Below, one piece after another: positions 63,929 through 64,000 of a DNA stretch of 64,000 bases (positions are counted from its first letter, which is position 1; every line of letters begins with the position of its first letter). Position numbers and translations under genes: made by a program. Below the pieces are notes generated by a model. It was given only the letters and a program-made list of their open reading frames with translations. It was not told where the DNA came from and made no database searches. Source of the stretch: Streptococcus orisratti DSM 15617. GTDB taxonomy: Bacteria > Bacillota > Bacilli > Lactobacillales > Streptococcaceae. The DNA lies in contig NZ_KB904448.1 in the NCBI RefSeq assembly GCF_000380105.1, forward strand, positions 103,163-167,162, read 5' to 3'.

Positions 63929-64000
63929 TTACTTGCCATCATCCCTAAAGGGATCTTCGTATTCTTTTACGCTCAATTTATCTAGGGCGAGGTCATGTTT
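63929..64000 (-). CDS. C-terminal end of an unidentified gene (TnpB candidate)
   Basis: 23 codons and a TAA, reading KHDLALDKLSVKEYEDPFRD then DGK; the rest lies past the right edge. The final codons form a hairpin in the RNA. The structured DNA that follows suggests a TnpB-type protein of an IS200/IS605 element, but the visible residues contain no diagnostic motif, so it could be any gene. Confidence 0.4.
   Translation of the reverse strand, partial: KHDLALDKLSVKEYEDPFRDDGK

Overview
The window looks like chromosomal DNA of a low-GC Gram-positive coccus, most probably of the Streptococcus salivarius/thermophilus group. The evidence is the fruRKA operon, a wzg-wzh-wzd-wze (epsABCD) capsule/EPS locus beside a divergent CpsY-type LysR gene and a deoD nucleoside operon, streptococcal BOX-like repeats, and strong extended -10 promoters. 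Nearly all genes lie on the minus strand. The species is inferred from gene content only.

Layout. 1-780: start of tex. 1-4.7 kb: fructose PTS operon fruR-fruK-fruA. 4.8-10.3 kb: housekeeping genes (flavodoxin/ferredoxin reductase, trmD, rimM, tRNA-Glu, khpA, rpsP, a methyltransferase, a VTT membrane protein). 10.3-15.9 kb: MITE-like repeat, MacAB-like exporter, YeiH-type transporter with a divergent LysR regulator. 16-18.4 kb: HAD phosphatase, cold-shock protein, cysteine-cluster protein, separated by repeat-rich non-coding DNA. 18.6-34.9 kb: galU and a Wzx/Wzy polysaccharide operon that makes UDP-galactofuranose and carries a Stealth sugar-phosphate transferase, an acyltransferase and a membrane-anchored beta-propeller. 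36-43.2 kb: nucleoside salvage operon (rpiA, deoB, punA, deoD and others) ending in a translationally coupled HEPN-motif protein. 43.3-44.7 kb: mnmE. 45.5-49.8 kb: a GC-rich, TetR-linked membrane cluster (CLC-like channel, K+ channel, frameshifted cardiolipin synthase, DUF308 protein). 50-57.7 kb: uracil-DNA glycosylase, pepV operon, an accessory island (MarR plus an acyl-thioesterase-like hydrolase) bracketed by identical inverted 110-bp BOX-like repeats, and an ArsR/old-yellow-enzyme pair. 57.9-61.5 kb: a heme-export-like ABC transporter with a two-component system. 61.6-63.4 kb: uvrC. 63.8-64 kb: a structured RNA-like hairpin array next to a truncated gene, probably the end of an IS200/IS605-type element.

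The observations I rate highest are: (i) five genes whose -10 box ends exactly 6 nt before the ATG with no Shine-Dalgarno sequence, which predicts leaderless mRNAs; (ii) fruR apparently starting at ATT, with a perfect Shine-Dalgarno sequence and a cre site; (iii) the perfect 110-bp inverted repeats around a 2.4-kb island; (iv) a standalone HEPN R-X4-H protein coupled to deoD without any CRISPR locus; (v) the HssR-like direct repeat replacing the -35 box of the heme-exporter-like operon; and (vi) the hairpin array at the right edge. I saw no rRNA, CRISPR array, phage or conjugative module.
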